Origin: Flavobacteriaceae bacterium
GTDB lineage: Bacteria; Bacteroidota; Bacteroidia; Flavobacteriales; Flavobacteriaceae
Assembly: GCA_025800395.1 (NCBI GenBank)
Contig: JAOXRU010000618.1
Location: forward strand, 24,153 to 88,152
DNA length: 64,000 nucleotides
Reading direction: 5' to 3'
Part shown: positions 63,861 through 64,000 of the stretch, in pieces
Position numbering within the stretch: the stretch's first letter is position 1
How the letters are laid out: each line of letters opens with the position of its first letter
The notes under the pieces: model-generated
Seen by the model: the letters and a program-made list of their open reading frames with translations, nothing else
What the model was told of the DNA's origin: nothing
The model's database searches: none
Translations under genes and position numbers: made by a program

Positions 63861-64000
63861 CATTAGTGTCCGATAAACTTTTTTAAAGCGGGATTTCCCT
63901 TTTAGGATTTCCCGCTTATTTATATCTTGAATTTTCCACAAAACGAGATATGAATAAAAGTACAAATTTTAGCGGACAGCCAATCATTAAACAACTATTA
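63861..64000 (+). mobile_element. left end of an IS4-family insertion sequence, incomplete
   Basis: The transposase start at 63950 is preceded by a likely terminal region, CATTAGTGTCCGATAAAC at about 63861, and a hairpin AAGCGGGA (63886-63893) / TCCCGCTT (63910-63917). Such hairpins shield transposase genes from outside transcription. The right end is outside the window, so the inverted repeat and target duplication cannot be checked. Confidence 0.6.
63950..64000 (+). CDS. IS4-family transposase (DUF4372 type), only the first 17 codons
   Basis: Seventeen codons are visible before the window ends, reading MNKSTNFSGQPIIKQLL. The N-terminal MNK-x-T-x-F-x-G-Q-P-I pattern is the start of DUF4372-type IS4 transposases common in Bacteroidota. 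No catalytic residue is in view, so intactness is unknown. Confidence 0.7.
   Translation, partial: MNKSTNFSGQPIIKQLL

Overview
The window looks like chromosome from a member of the Bacteroidota, most likely a flavobacterium. The evidence is low G+C, several promoters with the Bacteroidota -7 element TAnnTTTG, many Cys-anchored lipoproteins, and lineage-typical genes (DUF3822 next to rsmD, a fused E1 alpha/beta dehydrogenase, KdnA/KdnB of 8-amino-Kdo synthesis). The species cannot be named from the sequence alone.

Layout. 0-9 kb: the C-terminal part of recG, a phospholipase D-like membrane protein, an OmpA lipoprotein, a glycosyltransferase, a solitary HsdR-N nuclease domain back to back with holA, and two tandem PPK2 polyphosphate kinases. 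9-21.7 kb: an LpxR-like lipid A deacylase, fhs facing a MarR-GNAT fusion, a lipid A-type acyltransferase, rhomboid, SIMPL protein, fused E1, Bax inhibitor-1, rnpB (RNase P RNA), and rsmD with DUF3822. 22-29.4 kb: a RecD-like helicase, a structured intergenic repeat, DUF4126, a translationally coupled kdsB-HAD-CAT-like-kdnB operon, a double ecotin, and yebC. 29.7-37.7 kb: an AT-rich accessory block with a TolC/adaptor/RND efflux operon, an orphan ABC membrane half, a membrane AraC regulator and a small secreted protein, ending beside tRNA-Ser(UGA). 38-52 kb: TauE, an unlisted 45-residue membrane protein, kdnA, aqpZ, then a long minus-strand run (ribB, LptF/G-type permease, lolA, ftsK, dgkA, a Prx-Trx redox operon, nhaC, a methionine gamma-lyase-like enzyme). 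52-63 kb: an Lrp regulator, lpdA, a three-gene two-component system, a DUF1624-type membrane acyltransferase, pabB and tilS. 63-64 kb: repeat-rich DNA and the left end of an IS4-family element.

How the genes fit together. Several genes converge on the outer envelope: kdsB, kdnB and kdnA for 8-amino-Kdo, the LpxL-type acyltransferase, the LpxR-type deacylase, LptF/G and LolA. The E1 fusion and LpdA are separate parts of 2-oxoacid dehydrogenase complexes.

The most unusual points are: (1) a lipoprotein made of two ecotin domains with different reactive-site residues, Leu and Arg; (2) an RND permease whose TM4 acidic proton-relay site reads Ser-Asn while the pseudo-symmetric TM10 site has gained Asp-Asp; (3) two adjacent TPR histidine kinases with complementary degeneration, one with a good H-box but no ATP site, the other with a complete ATP site but an altered H-box; (4) a dispersed intergenic repeat whose two copies share sequence and a stem with compensatory changes; (5) a split 8-amino-Kdo locus. 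All functional statements come from reading sequence by eye; no searches or alignments were run.
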